Of a stretch of 64,000 bases of DNA, positions 12,154-23,195 are shown piece after piece. Under the pieces are notes generated by a model. That model saw nothing but the letters and a program-made list of their open reading frames with translations, was not told the origin of the DNA and ran no database searches. Numbering within the stretch: position 1 is the first letter of the stretch; every line of letters begins with the position of its first letter. A program made the translations under genes and the position numbers. The DNA is from Hydractinia symbiolongicarpus (lineage: Eukaryota; Cnidaria; Hydrozoa; Anthoathecata; Hydractiniidae), in assembly GCF_029227915.1 (NCBI RefSeq), contig NC_079888.1, positions 16,842,001-16,906,000 on the forward strand, given 5' to 3'.

Positions 12154-12585
12154 ACGGTTACTGATATTTGATAGGCATTGGAGTAATTTAACCCAACAAA
12201 ATGTTTGCACACCTAGTAATCATTCGTTAACAGGATGGATATGTTAACAGTCGAGTGCAGCAAGCCAAAACAATATGTAGAGTAAAAATCTAAATGTTTT
12301 GTCAATAATAGATTGATGACCTATTTGGCTTTGCTTTTTCTTTGATCAAGTGTTCTTGTGTAGAGAGAGTGGTTAGTAGAAAGTAATTGCTGCAAGAAAA
12401 TCTTTTAGTGAATCAGCATATGGAATGCCTTAAATGACTACGGAAATTCCATTAAATTCTATTTTCTTCGGCGTTATTAATCTTGGCGTCCCATTAAATG
12501 AACTTGGTTTTGATTAAACACATTGAATTGGGTTTGTTTGCGCAGCACCTTTGTTAAATAGCATTGGTAAGAAACTAGCAAGAAT

Positions 12586-12659
12586 CACCGCTGATGGGAG
12601 TCGAACCCACAACCTTTGAATTAGAAGTCCAACGCGCTAGTCCATTGCGCCACAGCGGC
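12586..12659 (-). tRNA. tRNA-Arg(TCT)
   Basis: Consensus body; anticodon at 12623-12625. Confidence 0.88.
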
Positions 12660-13091
12660 ACGGCTATATAAATATGATAGGCATTGCAGCGATTTAACCC
12701 AGGAAAATGGTTGCACATCTAGTAACCATTCGGTAACATGATGGATATGTTAACAGTCGAGTGAAGTAAGCCAAAACAATGTGTTGAGTAAAAGTCTAAA
12801 TGCTTTTTCAATATTTAATTGATGACCTATTTGGCTTTGCTTTTTCTTTGATCAAGTGTTCTTGTGCAGAGAGAGTGGCTAGTAGAAAGTAATTGCTGCA
12901 AAAAAATCTTTTAGTGAATCAGCATATCGATTGTCTTACATGACTACGGATGTTCCATTAATTTCTATTATGTTCTGCGTTATTACTCTTGGCTTCCCAT
13001 TAAATGAACTTGGTTTTAATTAAACACATTGAATTCGGTTTGTTTGCGCAGCATCTTTGTTAAATAGCAAGGGCAAAAATCTAGCATAAAT

Positions 13092-13165
13092 CACCGCTGA
13101 TGGGAGTCGAACCTAGAACCTTTGAATTAAAAGTCCAACGCGCTAGTCCATTGCGCCACAGCGGC
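13092..13165 (-). tRNA. tRNA, anticodon TTT in Arg-type body, damaged T stem
   Basis: 1965-type copy (cctaga); anticodon at 13129-13131. Confidence 0.65.
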
Positions 13166-13597
13166 ACGGTTACTGATATTTGATAGGCATTGGAGCAATT
13201 TAACCCAACAAAATGTTTGCACATCTAGTAATCATTCGTTAACAGGATGGATATGTTAACAGTCGAGTGCAGCAAGCCAAAACAATATGTAGAGTAAAAA
13301 TCTAAATGTTTTGTCAATAATAGATTGATGACCTATTTGGCTTTGCTTTTTCTTTGATCAAGTGTTCTTGTGCAGAGAGAGTGGTTAGTAGAAAGTAATT
13401 GCTGCAGGAAAATCTTTTAGTGAATCAGCATATGGAATGCCTTAAATGACTACGGAAATTCCATTAAATTCTATTTTGTTCGGCGTTATTAATCTTGGCG
13501 TCCCATTAAATCAACTTGGTTTTGATTAAACACATTGAATTCGGTTTGTTTGAGCAGCACCTTTATTAAATAGCATTGGTAAGAAACTAGCAAAAAT

Positions 13598-13671
13598 CAC
13601 CGCTGATGGGCGTCGAACCCACAACCTTTGAATTAGAAGTCCAACGCGCTAGTCCATTGCGCCACAGCGGC
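13598..13671 (-). tRNA. tRNA-Arg(TCT), T-loop variant
   Basis: All stems pair; the last T-loop base is G (gggcgtcgaa on the plus strand). Anticodon at 13635-13637. Confidence 0.82.
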
Positions 13672-14103
13672 ACGGCTATATAAATATGATAGGCATTGCA
13701 GCGATTTAACCCAAGAAAATGGTTACACATCTAGTAATCATTCGGTAACATGATGGATATGTTAACAGTCGAGTGCAGTAAGCCAAAACAACATGTTGAG
13801 TAAAAGTCTAAATGCTTTTTCAATATTTAATTGATGACCTATTTGGCTTTGCTTTTTCTTTGATCAAGTGTTCTTGTGCAGAGAGAGTGGTTAGTAGAAA
13901 GTAATTGCTGCAAAAAAATCTTTTAGTGAATCAGCATATGGAATGTCTTAAATGACTACGGAAATTCCATTAAATTCTACTTTGTTCGGCGTTATTAATC
14001 GAGGCGTCCCATTAAATGAACTTGGTTTTAATTAAACACATTGAGTTCGGTTTTTTTGCGCAGCACCTTTGTTAAATAGCATTGGTAAGAAACTAGCAAA
14101 AAT

Positions 14104-14177
14104 CACCGCTGATGGGAGTCGAACCCACAACCTTTGAATTAGAAGTCCAACACGCTAGTCCATTGCGCCACAGCGGC
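14104..14177 (-). tRNA. tRNA-Arg(TCT)
   Basis: G10.U25 wobble in the D stem is the only change; anticodon at 14141-14143. Confidence 0.87.
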
Positions 14178-14609
14178 ACGGCTATATAAATATGATAGGC
14201 ATTGCCGCGATTTAACCCAAGAAAATGGTTACACATCTAGTAACCATTCGGTAACATGATGGATATGTTAACAATCGAGTGAAGTAAGCCAAAACAATGT
14301 GTTGAGTAAAAGTCTAAATGCTTTTTCAATATTTAATTGATGACCTATTTGGCTTTGCTTTTTCTTTGATCAAGTGTTCTTGTGCAGAGAGAGTGGTTAG
14401 TAGAAAGTAATTGCTGCAAAAAAATCTTTTAGTGAATCAACATATGGAATGTCTTAAATGACTACCGAAATTCCCTTAAATTCTACTTTGTTCGGCGTTA
14501 TTAATCTTGGCGTCCAATTAAATGAACTTGTTTTTGATTAAACGCATTGAATTCGGTTTGTTTGCGCAGCACCTTTGTTAAATAGCATTGGTAAGAAACT
14601 AGCCAAAAT

Positions 14610-14683
14610 CACCGCTGATGGGAGTAGAACCCACAACCTTTGAATTAGAAGTCCAACGCGCTAGTCCATTGCGCCACAGCGGC
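14610..14683 (-). tRNA. tRNA-Arg(TCT), T-loop variant
   Basis: T loop is TTCTACT, losing the purine at position 57 within the B box. Anticodon at 14647-14649. Confidence 0.75.
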
Positions 14684-15114
14684 ACGGTTATTGATATTTG
14701 ATAGGCATTGGAGCAATTTAACCCAAGAAAATGTTTGCACATCTAGTAATCATTCGTTAACATGATGGATATGTTAACAGTCGAGTGCAGAAAGCCAAAA
14801 CAACATGTTGAGTAAAAGTCTAAATGCTTTTTCAATATTTAATTGATGACCTATTTGGCTTTGCTTTTTCTTTGATCAAGTGTTCTTGTGCAGAGAGAGT
14901 GGCTAGTAGAAAGTAATTGCTGCAAAAAAATCTTTTAGTGAATCAGCATATCGATTGCCTTACATGACTACGGATGTTCCATTAATTTCTATTATGTTCT
15001 GCGTTATTACTCTTGGCTTCCCATTAAATGAAATTGGTTTGGATTTAACGCATTGAACACGTTTGTTTGCTAAGCATCTCTGTGCAATAGCAAGGGCAAA
15101 AATCTAGCATAAAT

Positions 15115-15188
15115 CACTGCTGATGGGAGTCGAACCCAGAACCTCTGAATTAAAAGTCCAACGCGCTAGTCCATTGCGCCACAGCGGC
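15115..15188 (-). tRNA. tRNA, anticodon TTT in Arg-type body, degenerate
   Basis: Anticodon TTT at 15152-15154. C3-A70 in the acceptor, C49-U65 in the T stem and U27.G43 in the anticodon stem. Confidence 0.65.
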
Positions 15189-15620
15189 ACGGTTACTGAT
15201 ATTTGATCGGCATTGGAGCAATTTAACCCAACAAAATGTTTGCACACCTAGTAATCATTCGTTAACAGGATGGATATGTTAACAGTCGAGTGCAGCAAGC
15301 CAAAACAATATGTAGAGTAAAAATCTAAATGTTTTGTCAATAATAGATTGATGACCTATTTGGCTTTGCTTTTTCTTTGATCAAGTGTTCTTGTGTAGAG
15401 AGAGTGGTTAGTAGAAAGTAATTGCTGCAAGAAAATCTTTTAGTGAATCAGCATATGGAATGCCTTAAATGACTACGGAAATTCCATTAAATTCTATTTT
15501 CTTCGGCGTTATTAATCTTGGCGTCCCATTAAATGAACTTGGTTTTGATTAAACACATTGAATTCGGTTTGTTTGCGCAGCACCTTTGTTAAATAGCATT
15601 GGTAAGAAACTAGCAAAAAT

Positions 15621-15694
15621 CACTGCTGATGGGCGTCGAACCCACAACCTTTGAATTAGAAGTCCAACGCGCTAGTCCATTGCGCCACAGCGGC
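15621..15694 (-). tRNA. tRNA-Arg(TCT), acceptor and T-loop variant
   Basis: C3-A70 mismatch and G at the last T-loop base; anticodon at 15658-15660. Confidence 0.72.
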
Positions 15695-16126
15695 ACGGCT
15701 ATATAAATATGATAGGCATTGCAGCGATTTAACCCAAGAAAATGGTTACACATCTAGTAATCATTCGGTAACATGATGGATATGTTAACAGTCGAGTGCA
15801 GAAAGCCAAATCAACATGTTGAGTAAAAGTCTAAATGCTTTTTCAATATTTAATTGATGACCTATTTGGCTTTGCTTTTTCTTTGATCAAGTGTTCTTGT
15901 GCAGAGAGAGTGGTTAGTAGAAAGTAATTGCTGCAAAAAAATCTTTTAGTGAATCAACATATGGAATGTCTTAAATGACTACGGAAATTCCATCAAATTC
16001 TACTTTGTTCGGCGTTATTAATCTTGGCGTCCAATTAAATGAACTTTTTTTAGATTAAACGCATTGAATTCGGTTTGTTTGCGCAGCACATTTGTTATAT
16101 AGCATTGGTAAGAAACTAGCAAAAAT

Positions 16127-16200
16127 CACCGCTGATGGGAGTCGAACCCACAACCTTTGAATTAGAAGTCCAACGTGCTAGTCCATTGCGCCACAGCGGC
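16127..16200 (-). tRNA. tRNA-Arg(TCT), D-stem variant
   Basis: C11-A24 mismatch (acgtgctag); anticodon at 16164-16166. Confidence 0.78.
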
Positions 16201-16636
16201 ATGGTTATTGATATTTGATAGGCATTGGAGCAATTTAACCCAAGAAAATGTTTGCACATCTAGTAATCATTCGTTAACATGATAAATATGTTAACAGTCG
16301 AGTGCAGTAAGCCAAAACAATATTTAGAGTAAATATCTAAATACTTTGTCAATATTAAATTGATGACCTATTTTGTTTTGCTTCTTCTTTGATCAAGTGC
16401 CCTTGCGCAGAGAGAGTAGCTACTAGAAAGTAATTACTGCAAATAAAAAAAACTTCTAGTGAATCAGCATATGAAATGCCTTATATGACTACGGAAATTC
16501 CATTAAAATCTACTTTGTTCTGCGTTATTAATCTTGGCGTCCCAGTAAATGGACTTGGTTTTGATTAAACACATTGAATAAGGTTTGTTTGCGCAGCACC
16601 TTTTTTAAATAGCATTGGTAAGAAATTAGCAAAAAT

Positions 16637-16710
16637 CACTGCTGATGGGAGTCGAACCCACAACCTTTGAATTAGAAGTCCAACGCGCTAGTCCATTGCG
16701 CCACAGCGGC
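16637..16710 (-). tRNA. tRNA-Arg(TCT), acceptor variant
   Basis: C3-A70 mismatch (cactgctg); anticodon at 16674-16676. The adjoining spacer belongs to the third subfamily. Confidence 0.77.
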
Positions 16711-17142
16711 ACGGTTAATGATATTTGATAGGCATTGGAGCAATTTATCCCAACAAAATGTTTGCACATCTAGTAATCATTCGGTAACATGATGGATATG
16801 TTAACACTCGAGTGCAGTAAGCCAAAACAACATGTTGAGTAAAAGTCTAAATGCTTTGTCAATATTTAATTGATGACCTATTTGGCATTGCTTTTTCTTT
16901 GATCAAGTGTTCTTGTGCAGAGAGAGTGGTTAGTAGAAAGTAATTGCTGCAAAAAAATCTTTTAGTGAATCAGCATATGGAATGCCTTAAATGACTACGG
17001 AAATGCCATTAAATTCTACTTTGTTCGGCGTTATTAATCGTGGCGTCCCATTAAATGAACTTGGTTTTAATTAAACACATTGAATTCGGTTTGTTTGCGC
17101 AGCACCTTTGTTAAGAAGCATTGGTAAGAAACTAGCAAAAAT

Positions 17143-17216
17143 CACCGCCGATGGGAGTCGAACCCACAACCTTTGAATTAGAAGTCCAACGCGCTAGTCC
17201 ATTGCGCCACTGCGGC
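17143..17216 (-). tRNA. tRNA-Arg(TCT), acceptor variant
   Basis: A6-G67 mismatch, with both strands of the acceptor changed relative to consensus; anticodon at 17180-17182. Confidence 0.77.
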
Positions 17217-17648
17217 ACGGCTATATAAATATGATAGGCATTGCAGCGATTTAACCCAAGAAAACGGTTACACATCTAGTAACCATTCGGTAACATGATG
17301 GATATGTTAACAGTCGAGTGCAGTAAGCCAAAACAATATCTTGAGTAAAAGTCTAAATGCTTTTTCAATATTTATTTGATGACCTATTTAACTTTGCTTT
17401 TTCTTTGATCAAGTGTTCTTGTGCAGAGAGAGTGGCTAGTAGAAAGTAATTGCTGCAAAAAAATCTTTTAGTGAATCAGCATATGGAATGTCTTAAATGA
17501 CTACGGAAATTCCATTAAATTCTACTTTGTTCGGCGTTATTAATCTTGGCGTCCCATTAAATGAACTTGGTTTTGATTAAACGCATTGAATTCGGTTTGT
17601 TTGCGCAGCACCTTTGTTAAATAGCATTGGTAAGAAACTAGCAAAAAT

Positions 17649-17722
17649 CACCGCTGATGGGAGTCGAACCCACAACCTTTGAATTAGAAGTCCAACGCGC
17701 TAGTCCATTGCGCCACAGCGGC
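17649..17722 (-). tRNA. tRNA-Arg(TCT)
   Basis: Consensus body; anticodon at 17686-17688. Confidence 0.9.
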
Positions 17723-18154
17723 ACGGCTATATAAATATGATAGGCATTGCAGCGATTTAACCCAAGAAAATGGTTACACATCTAGTAATCATTCGGTAAC
17801 ATGATGGATATGTTAACAGTCGAGTGCAGAAAGCCAAAACAACATGTTGAGTAAAAGTCTAAATGCTTTTTCAATATTTAATTGATGACCTATTTGGCTT
17901 TGCTTTTTCTTTGATCAAGTGTTCTTGTGCAGAGAGAGTGGTTAGTAGAAAGTAATTGCTGCAAAAAAATCTTTTAGTGAATCAACATATGGAATGTCTT
18001 AAATGACTACGGAAATTCCATCAAATTCTACTTTGTTCGGCGTTATTAATCTTGGCGTCCAATTAAATGAACTTTTTTTAGATTAAACGCATTGAATTCG
18101 GTTTGTTTGCGCAGCACATTTGTTATATAGCATTGGTAAGAAACTAGCAAAAAT

Positions 18155-18228
18155 CACCGCTGATGGGAGTCGAACCCACAACCTTTGAATTAGAAGTCCA
18201 ACGTGCTAGTCCATTGCGCCACAGCGGC
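18155..18228 (-). tRNA. tRNA-Arg(TCT), D-stem variant
   Basis: Duplicate of the copy at 16127; anticodon at 18192-18194. Confidence 0.78.
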
Positions 18229-18664
18229 ATGGTTATTGATATTTGATAGGCATTGGAGCAATTTAACCCAAGAAAATGTTTGCACATCTAGTAATCATTC
18301 GTTAACATGATAAATATGTTAACAGTCGAGTGCAGTAAGCCAAAACAATATTTAGAGTAAATATCTAAATACTTTGTCAATATTAAATTGATGACCTATT
18401 TTGTTTTGCTTCTTCTTTGATCAAGTGCCCTTGCGCAGAGAGAGTAGCTACTAGAAAGTAATTACTGCAAATAAAAAAAACTTCTAGTGAATCAGCATAT
18501 GAAATGCCTTATATGACTACGGAAATTCCATTAAAATCTACTTTGTTCTGCGTTATTAATCTTGGCGTCCCAGTAAATGGACTTGGTTTTGATTAAACAC
18601 ATTGAATAAGGTTTGTTTGCGCAGCACCTTTTTTAAATAGCATTGGTAAGAAATTAGCAAAAAT

Positions 18665-18738
18665 CACTGCTGATGGGAGTCGAACCCACAACCTTTGAAT
18701 TAGAAGTCCAACGCGCTAGTCCATTGCGCCACAGCGGC
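18665..18738 (-). tRNA. tRNA-Arg(TCT), acceptor variant
   Basis: Duplicate of the copy at 16637; anticodon at 18702-18704. Confidence 0.77.
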
Positions 18739-19170
18739 ACGGTTAATGATATTTGATAGGCATTGGAGCAATTTATCCCAACAAAATGTTTGCACATCTA
18801 GTAATCATTCGGTAACATGATGGATATGTTAACACTCGAGTGCAGTAAGCCAAAACAACATGTTGAGTAAAAGTCTAAATGCTTTGTCAATATTTAATTG
18901 ATGACCTATTTGGCATTGCTTTTTCTTTGATCAAGTGTTCTTGTGCAGAGAGAGTGGTTAGTAGAAAGTAATTGCTGCAAAAAAATCTTTTAGTGAATCA
19001 GCATATGGAATGCCTTAAATGACTACGGAAATGCCATTAAATTCTACTTTGTTCGGCGTTATTAATCGTGGCGTCCCATTAAATGAACTTGGTTTTAATT
19101 AAACACATTGAATTCGGTTTGTTTGCGCAGCACCTTTGTTAAGAAGCATTGGTAAGAAACTAGCAAAAAT

Positions 19171-19244
19171 CACCGCCGATGGGAGTCGAACCCACAACCT
19201 TTGAATTAGAAGTCCAACGCGCTAGTCCATTGCGCCACTGCGGC
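19171..19244 (-). tRNA. tRNA-Arg(TCT), acceptor variant
   Basis: Duplicate of the copy at 17143; anticodon at 19208-19210. Confidence 0.77.
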
Positions 19245-19676
19245 ACGGCTATATAAATATGATAGGCATTGCAGCGATTTAACCCAAGAAAACGGTTACA
19301 CATCTAGTAACCATTCGGTAACATGATGGATATGTTAACAGTCGAGTGCAGTAAGCCAAAACAATATCTTGAGTAAAAGTCTAAATGCTTTTTCAATATT
19401 TATTTGATGACCTATTTAACTTTGCTTTTTCTTTGATCAAGTGTTCTTGTGCAGAGAGAGTGGCTAGTAGAAAGTAATTGCTGCAAAAAAATCTTTTAGT
19501 GAATCAGCATATGGAATGTCTTAAATGACTACGGAAATTCCATTAAATTCTACTTTGTTCGGCGTTATTAATCTTGGCGTCCCATTAAATGAACTTGGTT
19601 TTGATTAAACGCATTGAATTCGGTTTGTTTGCGCAGCACCTTTGTTAAATAGCATTGGTAAGAAACTAGCAAAAAT

Positions 19677-19750
19677 CACCGCTGATGGGAGTCGAACCCA
19701 CAACCTTTGAATTAGAAGTCCAACGCGCTAGTCCATTACGCCACAGCGGC
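19677..19750 (-). tRNA. tRNA-Arg(TCT)
   Basis: U13.G22 wobble from a C to T change inside the A box is the only difference from consensus; anticodon at 19714-19716. Confidence 0.85.
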
Positions 19751-20186
19751 ACGGTTATTGACATTTGATAGGCATTGGAGCAATTTAACCCAAGAAAATG
19801 TTTGCACATCTAGTAATCATTCGTTAACATGATGAATATGTTGACAGTCGAGTGCAGTAAGCCAAAACAATATGTAGAGTAAATATTTAAATACTTTGTC
19901 AATATTAAATTGATGACCTATTTTGTTTTGCTTTTTCTTTGATCAAGTGCCCTTGCGCAGAGAGAGTAGCTACTAGAAAGTAATTACTGCAAATGAAAAA
20001 AACTTCTAGTGAATCAGCATATGCAATGCCTTAAATGACTACGGAAATTCCATTAAATTCTACTTTGTTCTGCGTTATTAATCTTGGCGTCCCAGTAAAT
20101 GGACTTGGTTTTGATTAAACACATTGAATACGGTTTGTTTGCGCAGCACCTTTGTTAAATAGCATTGGTAAGAAAATAGCAAAAAT

Positions 20187-20260
20187 CACCGCTGATGGGA
20201 GTCGAACCCACAACCTTTGAATTAGAAGTCCAACGCGCTAGTCCATTGCGCCACAGCGGC
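20187..20260 (-). tRNA. tRNA-Arg(TCT)
   Basis: Consensus body; anticodon at 20224-20226. Confidence 0.9.
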
Positions 20261-20691
20261 ACGGTTATTGATATTTGATAGGCATTGGAGAAATTTAACC
20301 AAGAAAATGTTTGCACATCTAGTAATCATTCGTTAACATGATGAATATGTTAACAGTCGAGTGCAGTAAGCCAAAACAATATGTAGAGTAAAAATCTAAA
20401 TGCTTTGTCAATAATAGATTGATGACCTATTTGGCTTTGCTTTTTCTTTGATCAAGTGTTCTTGTGCAGAGAGAGTGGTTAGTAGAAAGTAATTGCTGCA
20501 AAAAAATCTTTTAGTGAATCAGCATATGGAATGCCTTAAATGACTACGGAAATTCCATTAAATTCTATTTTGTTCGGCGTTATTAATCTTGGCGTCCCAT
20601 TAAATGAACTTGGTTTTGATTAAACACATTGAATTCGGTTTGTTTGCGCAGCACCTTTGTTAAATAGCATTGGTAAGAAACTAGCAAAAAT

Positions 20692-20765
20692 CACCGCTGA
20701 TGGGCGTCGAACCCACAACCTTTGAATTAGAAGTCCAACGCGCTAGTCCATTGCGCCACAGCGGC
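20692..20765 (-). tRNA. tRNA-Arg(TCT), T-loop variant
   Basis: G at the last T-loop base; anticodon at 20729-20731. Confidence 0.82.
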
Positions 20766-21196
20766 ACGGCTATATAAATATGATAGGCATTGCAGCGATT
20801 TAACCCAAGAAAATGGTTACACATTTAGTAATCATTCGGTAACATGATGAATATGTTAACAGTCGAGTGCAGTAAGCCAAAACAATATGTAGAGTAAATA
20901 TCTAAATACTTTGTCAATATTAAATTGATGACACATTTTGTTTTGCTTTTTCTTTGATCAAGTGTTCTTGTGCAGAGAGAGTGGTTAGTAGGAAGTAATT
21001 GCTGCAAAAAAATCTTTTAGTGAATCAGCATATCAAATGCCTTACATGACTACGGATGTTCCAATAATTTCTATAATGTTATGCGTTATTACTCTTGGCT
21101 TCCCATTGTATGAATTTGGTTTGGATTTAAAGCATTGAACACGTTTGTTTGCTAAGCATCTCTGTGCAATAGCAAGGGTAAAAATCTAGCATAAAT

Positions 21197-21270
21197 CACC
21201 GCTGATGGGAGTCGAACCCACAACCTTTGAATTAGAAGTCCAACGCGCTAGTCCGTTGCGCCACAGCGGC
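21197..21270 (-). tRNA. tRNA-Arg(TCT)
   Basis: One D-loop change (gtccgttgcg); stems pair. Anticodon at 21234-21236. Confidence 0.85.
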
Positions 21271-21702
21271 ACGGTTACTGATATTTGATAGGCATTGGAG
21301 CAATTTAACCCAACAAAATGTTTGCACATCTAGTAATCATTCGTTAACAGGATGGACATGCTAACAGTCGAGTGCAGCAAGCCAAAGCAATATGTAGAGT
21401 AAAAATCTAAATGCTTTGTCAATAATAGATTGATGACCTATTTCGATTTGCTTTTTCTTTGATCAAGTGTTCTTGTGCAGAGAGAGTGGTTAGTAGAAAG
21501 TAATTGCTGCAAAAAAATCTTTTAGTGAATCAGCATATGGAATGCCTTAAATGACTACGGAAATTCCATTAAATTCTATTTTGTTCGGCGTTGTTAATCT
21601 TGGCGTCCCATTAAATGAACTTGGTTTTGATTAAACACATTGAATTGGGTTTGTTTGCGCAGCACCTTTGTTAAATAGCATTGGTAAGAAACTAGCAAGA
21701 AT

Positions 21703-21776
21703 CACCGCTGATGGGCGTCGAACCCACAACCTTTGAATTAGAAGTCCAACGCGCTAGTCCATTGCGCCACAGCGGC
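21703..21776 (-). tRNA. tRNA-Arg(TCT), T-loop variant
   Basis: G at the last T-loop base; anticodon at 21740-21742. Last complete copy before the Polinton. Confidence 0.82.
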
Positions 21777-22208
21777 ACGGATATGTAAATATGATAGGCA
21801 TTGCAGCGATTTAATCAAAGAAAATGGTTACACATCTAGTAATCCATCGGTAACATGATGGATATGTCAACAGTCGAGTGCAGTAAGCCAAAACAACATG
21901 TTGAGTAAAAGTCTAAATGCTTTGTCAATATTTAATTGATGACCTATTTGGCATTGCTTTTTCTTTGATCAAGTGTTCTTGTGCAGAGAGAGTGGTTAGT
22001 AGAAAGTAATTGCTGCAAAAAAATCTTTTAGTGAATCAGCATATGTAATGTCTTAAATGACTACGGAAATTCCATTAAATTCTACTTTGTTCGGCGTTAT
22101 TAATCTTGGCGTCCCATTAAATGAACTTGGTTTTGATTAAACGCATTGAATTCGGTTTGTTTGCGCAGCACCTTTGTTAAATAGCATTGGTAAGAAACTA
22201 GCAAAAAT

Positions 22209-22217
22209 CACCGCTGA
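22209..22217 (-). pseudogene. 3' remnant of the tRNA gene split by the Polinton
   Basis: Nine bases of the tRNA 3' end (caccgctga on the plus strand) remain left of the element. The last five, gctga, are the duplicated target bases; the rest of the gene is at 38581-38650. Confidence 0.85.
22213..22217. repeat. Target-site duplication, left copy
   Basis: gctga, matching 38581-38585. Polintons usually make 6-bp duplications; here only 5 bp match exactly, and a sixth base (c on the left, t on the right) would be a mismatch. Confidence 0.75.
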
Positions 22218-22563
22218 AGAGATAGGAAAATACCAATGTTAGGACAGACCCCCTTAGCAGTTTCCTATCCCACGTTAAATTATGGATCATCCCCGTCAAA
22301 TCAATGATAGAAGAGTCCATAATATCCATGTGCACTTTACCACTTTACGTCAATTTATAGATCATACACGTCAAATCAACGATAGAAGAGTCCATAAAAT
22401 CCATGTGCACTTTACCACTTTACGTTAAATAAGCGGGCATGCTCTATAATATCTGTCCAAAACCCCCACCCCAGCCGTGTCCCCCTGGCCCCTCCCCGTC
22501 CCATGGGTCCCTACCCACCACCATCTGTCGTCTCCTATAATTTATAGTGTTATGTGTGTCTAT
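22218..22563. repeat. Left terminal inverted repeat (346 bp)
   Basis: Matches the reverse complement of 38235-38580 without gaps and with three differences seen by eye (near 22224, 22323 and 22462). It contains a 75-bp direct repeat and a C-rich tract. Protein-primed replication would begin at the terminus. No gene lies fully inside it. Confidence 0.93.
22274..22423. repeat. 75-bp direct repeat x2 inside the left terminal repeat
   Basis: Two head-to-tail copies with period 75 bp, sharing the cores atagaagagtccata and catgtgcactttaccac. A partial third start (gttaaat) follows. Iterated sites near a replication end may bind a replication or terminal-protein factor (inference). Confidence 0.85.
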
Positions 22564-22586
22564 CTTTACCAGAAACAAGTAAAGAT
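22562..22586. terminator. Gene-end hairpin after the 116-aa gene
   Basis: Perfect 8-bp stem ATCTTTAC/GTAAAGAT with a 9-nt loop, 20 bp beyond the stop codon of the minus-strand gene at 22606. It matches the reverse complement of the hairpin at 31528-31552 in 24 of 25 bases. Confidence 0.55.
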
Positions 22587-22605
22587 GATTGCAACATTGC
22601 AAGGT

Positions 22606-22956
22606 TTAGCGCCACATAATGTCATAACTGAGGAATTGATTTTCATGATTCTTTTGAGATTGCTTGAGACCATTTGATCTGACAAAGGCATCACCCTTCA
22701 AACCATAATCCTTCAATTCATCACAAAGTTTTGCAGGCAACCATGTCTTATATTTATTTCCCATTCTATCTTGAACCTCCGCATACATAGATTTTTCAGA
22801 AAGAGCACCGGGTCTTGATATTTCCATCTCTTTCACATATTTAACAAGGTAAATATCGTTTTTAGGCAGCTCTCTCCACTTTATGATTGGAGTAACTTGT
22901 TCTATGTTTTGTTCAAATTCTTCAACTGTTGGAAAAGCCATTGTGTTTATATTCAC
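22606..22956 (-). CDS. Small conserved Polinton protein, possible OB-fold DNA-binding protein (116 aa)
   Basis: Soluble protein with no membrane segment or signal peptide. The second half has a basic, strand-rich stretch with WLP at about residues 68-70 and GLKQSQKN near the C-terminus. I recognise the general pattern as a small protein common in invertebrate Polintons. Its size, beta-rich look and GLK-S motif suggest an OB-fold single-strand DNA-binding protein, but no catalytic residue supports this, so function is inference. The start may be Met6 (22941), which gives a cleaner N-terminus (MAFPTVEEF). It is the first gene inside the left end and is followed by a hairpin. A replication role would fit its place near a terminus. 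Confidence 0.7.
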   Translation of the reverse strand: MNINTMAFPTVEEFEQNIEQVTPIIKWRELPKNDIYLVKYVKEMEISRPGALSEKSMYAEVQDRMGNKYKTWLPAKLCDELKDYGLKGDAFVRSNGLKQSQKNHENQFLSYDIMWR

Positions 22957-23195
22957 GATTACATCTCTTTATACCACTTTATAGATTCTATCGGAAAGCA
23001 GTTTTTGTTATCTACCATCTGTCAATCAAACGCTTATAACAATAGGATTTTACATATTTTACATACCAGAAAGTTGTTTACATAAGAAAAAAGTTAAAAC
23101 GAAAGTAGCCGTTGCTAAGGATATTTGGTATGTAAGGAATGCATTGTTTCTCTATTGTTATTCTGTCCTGATTGGCATTTAATTGACGTCATTCT
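22957..23195. other. Intergenic region between two minus-strand genes
   Basis: AT-rich, 239 bp, with no credible ORF. It holds a 10-bp inverted repeat (TTACATACCA at 23059-23068, TGGTATGTAA at 23126-23135) that may be a regulatory or stem-loop site for the gene at 22606-22956. No gene-end hairpin of the GTTAC or TTTACC type follows the 395-aa gene. Confidence 0.45.

Larger units (their letters stand above)
15695..19750. repeat. Tandem duplication of a four-unit, 2028-bp block
   Basis: 15695-17722 and 17723-19750 are adjacent near-identical copies. Each carries in order the acgtgctag, cactgctg, ccactgcggc and consensus tRNA variants and the unusual spacer run aactttttttagatt. Only scattered single-base differences were seen by eye. 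Confidence 0.85.
1..22217 (-). repeat. Left part of tandem tRNA-gene array, unit about 506 bp
   Basis: Forty-three complete units plus edge fragments. Each unit is a 74-bp tRNA-like gene on the minus strand followed by a spacer of about 432 bp. On the minus strand the consensus gene has a 7-bp acceptor stem starting GCCGCTG (G1.U72), a GCGC/GCGC D stem, a 5-bp anticodon stem, T loop TTCGACT and discriminator G. An A box (TGGCGCAATGG) and a B box (GGTTCGACTCC) are present, and a run of five T follows the 3' end in most units, as expected for Pol III genes. Spacers come in at least three subfamilies: one ends ...cattggtaagaaactagc before the gene; one ends ...caagggcaaaaatctagc; a third has the variant blocks gatcaagtgcccttgcgcag and taattactgcaaat. 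I see no protein-coding gene in the spacers. Confidence 0.95.

Noticed and set aside
20825-21007. 60-aa ORF in a spacer
   Set aside because: Only one unit has it open; point changes close it in sister units, and it has no domain features.
1-22217. Regularly spaced repeats resembling CRISPR
   Set aside because: The period is about 506 bp, whole units repeat rather than short direct repeats with unique spacers, and the context is eukaryotic.
22477-22677. 66-aa plus-strand ORF starting in the left terminal repeat
   Set aside because: It begins in the C-rich tract and runs antisense into the 116-aa gene; composition reflects the repeat.
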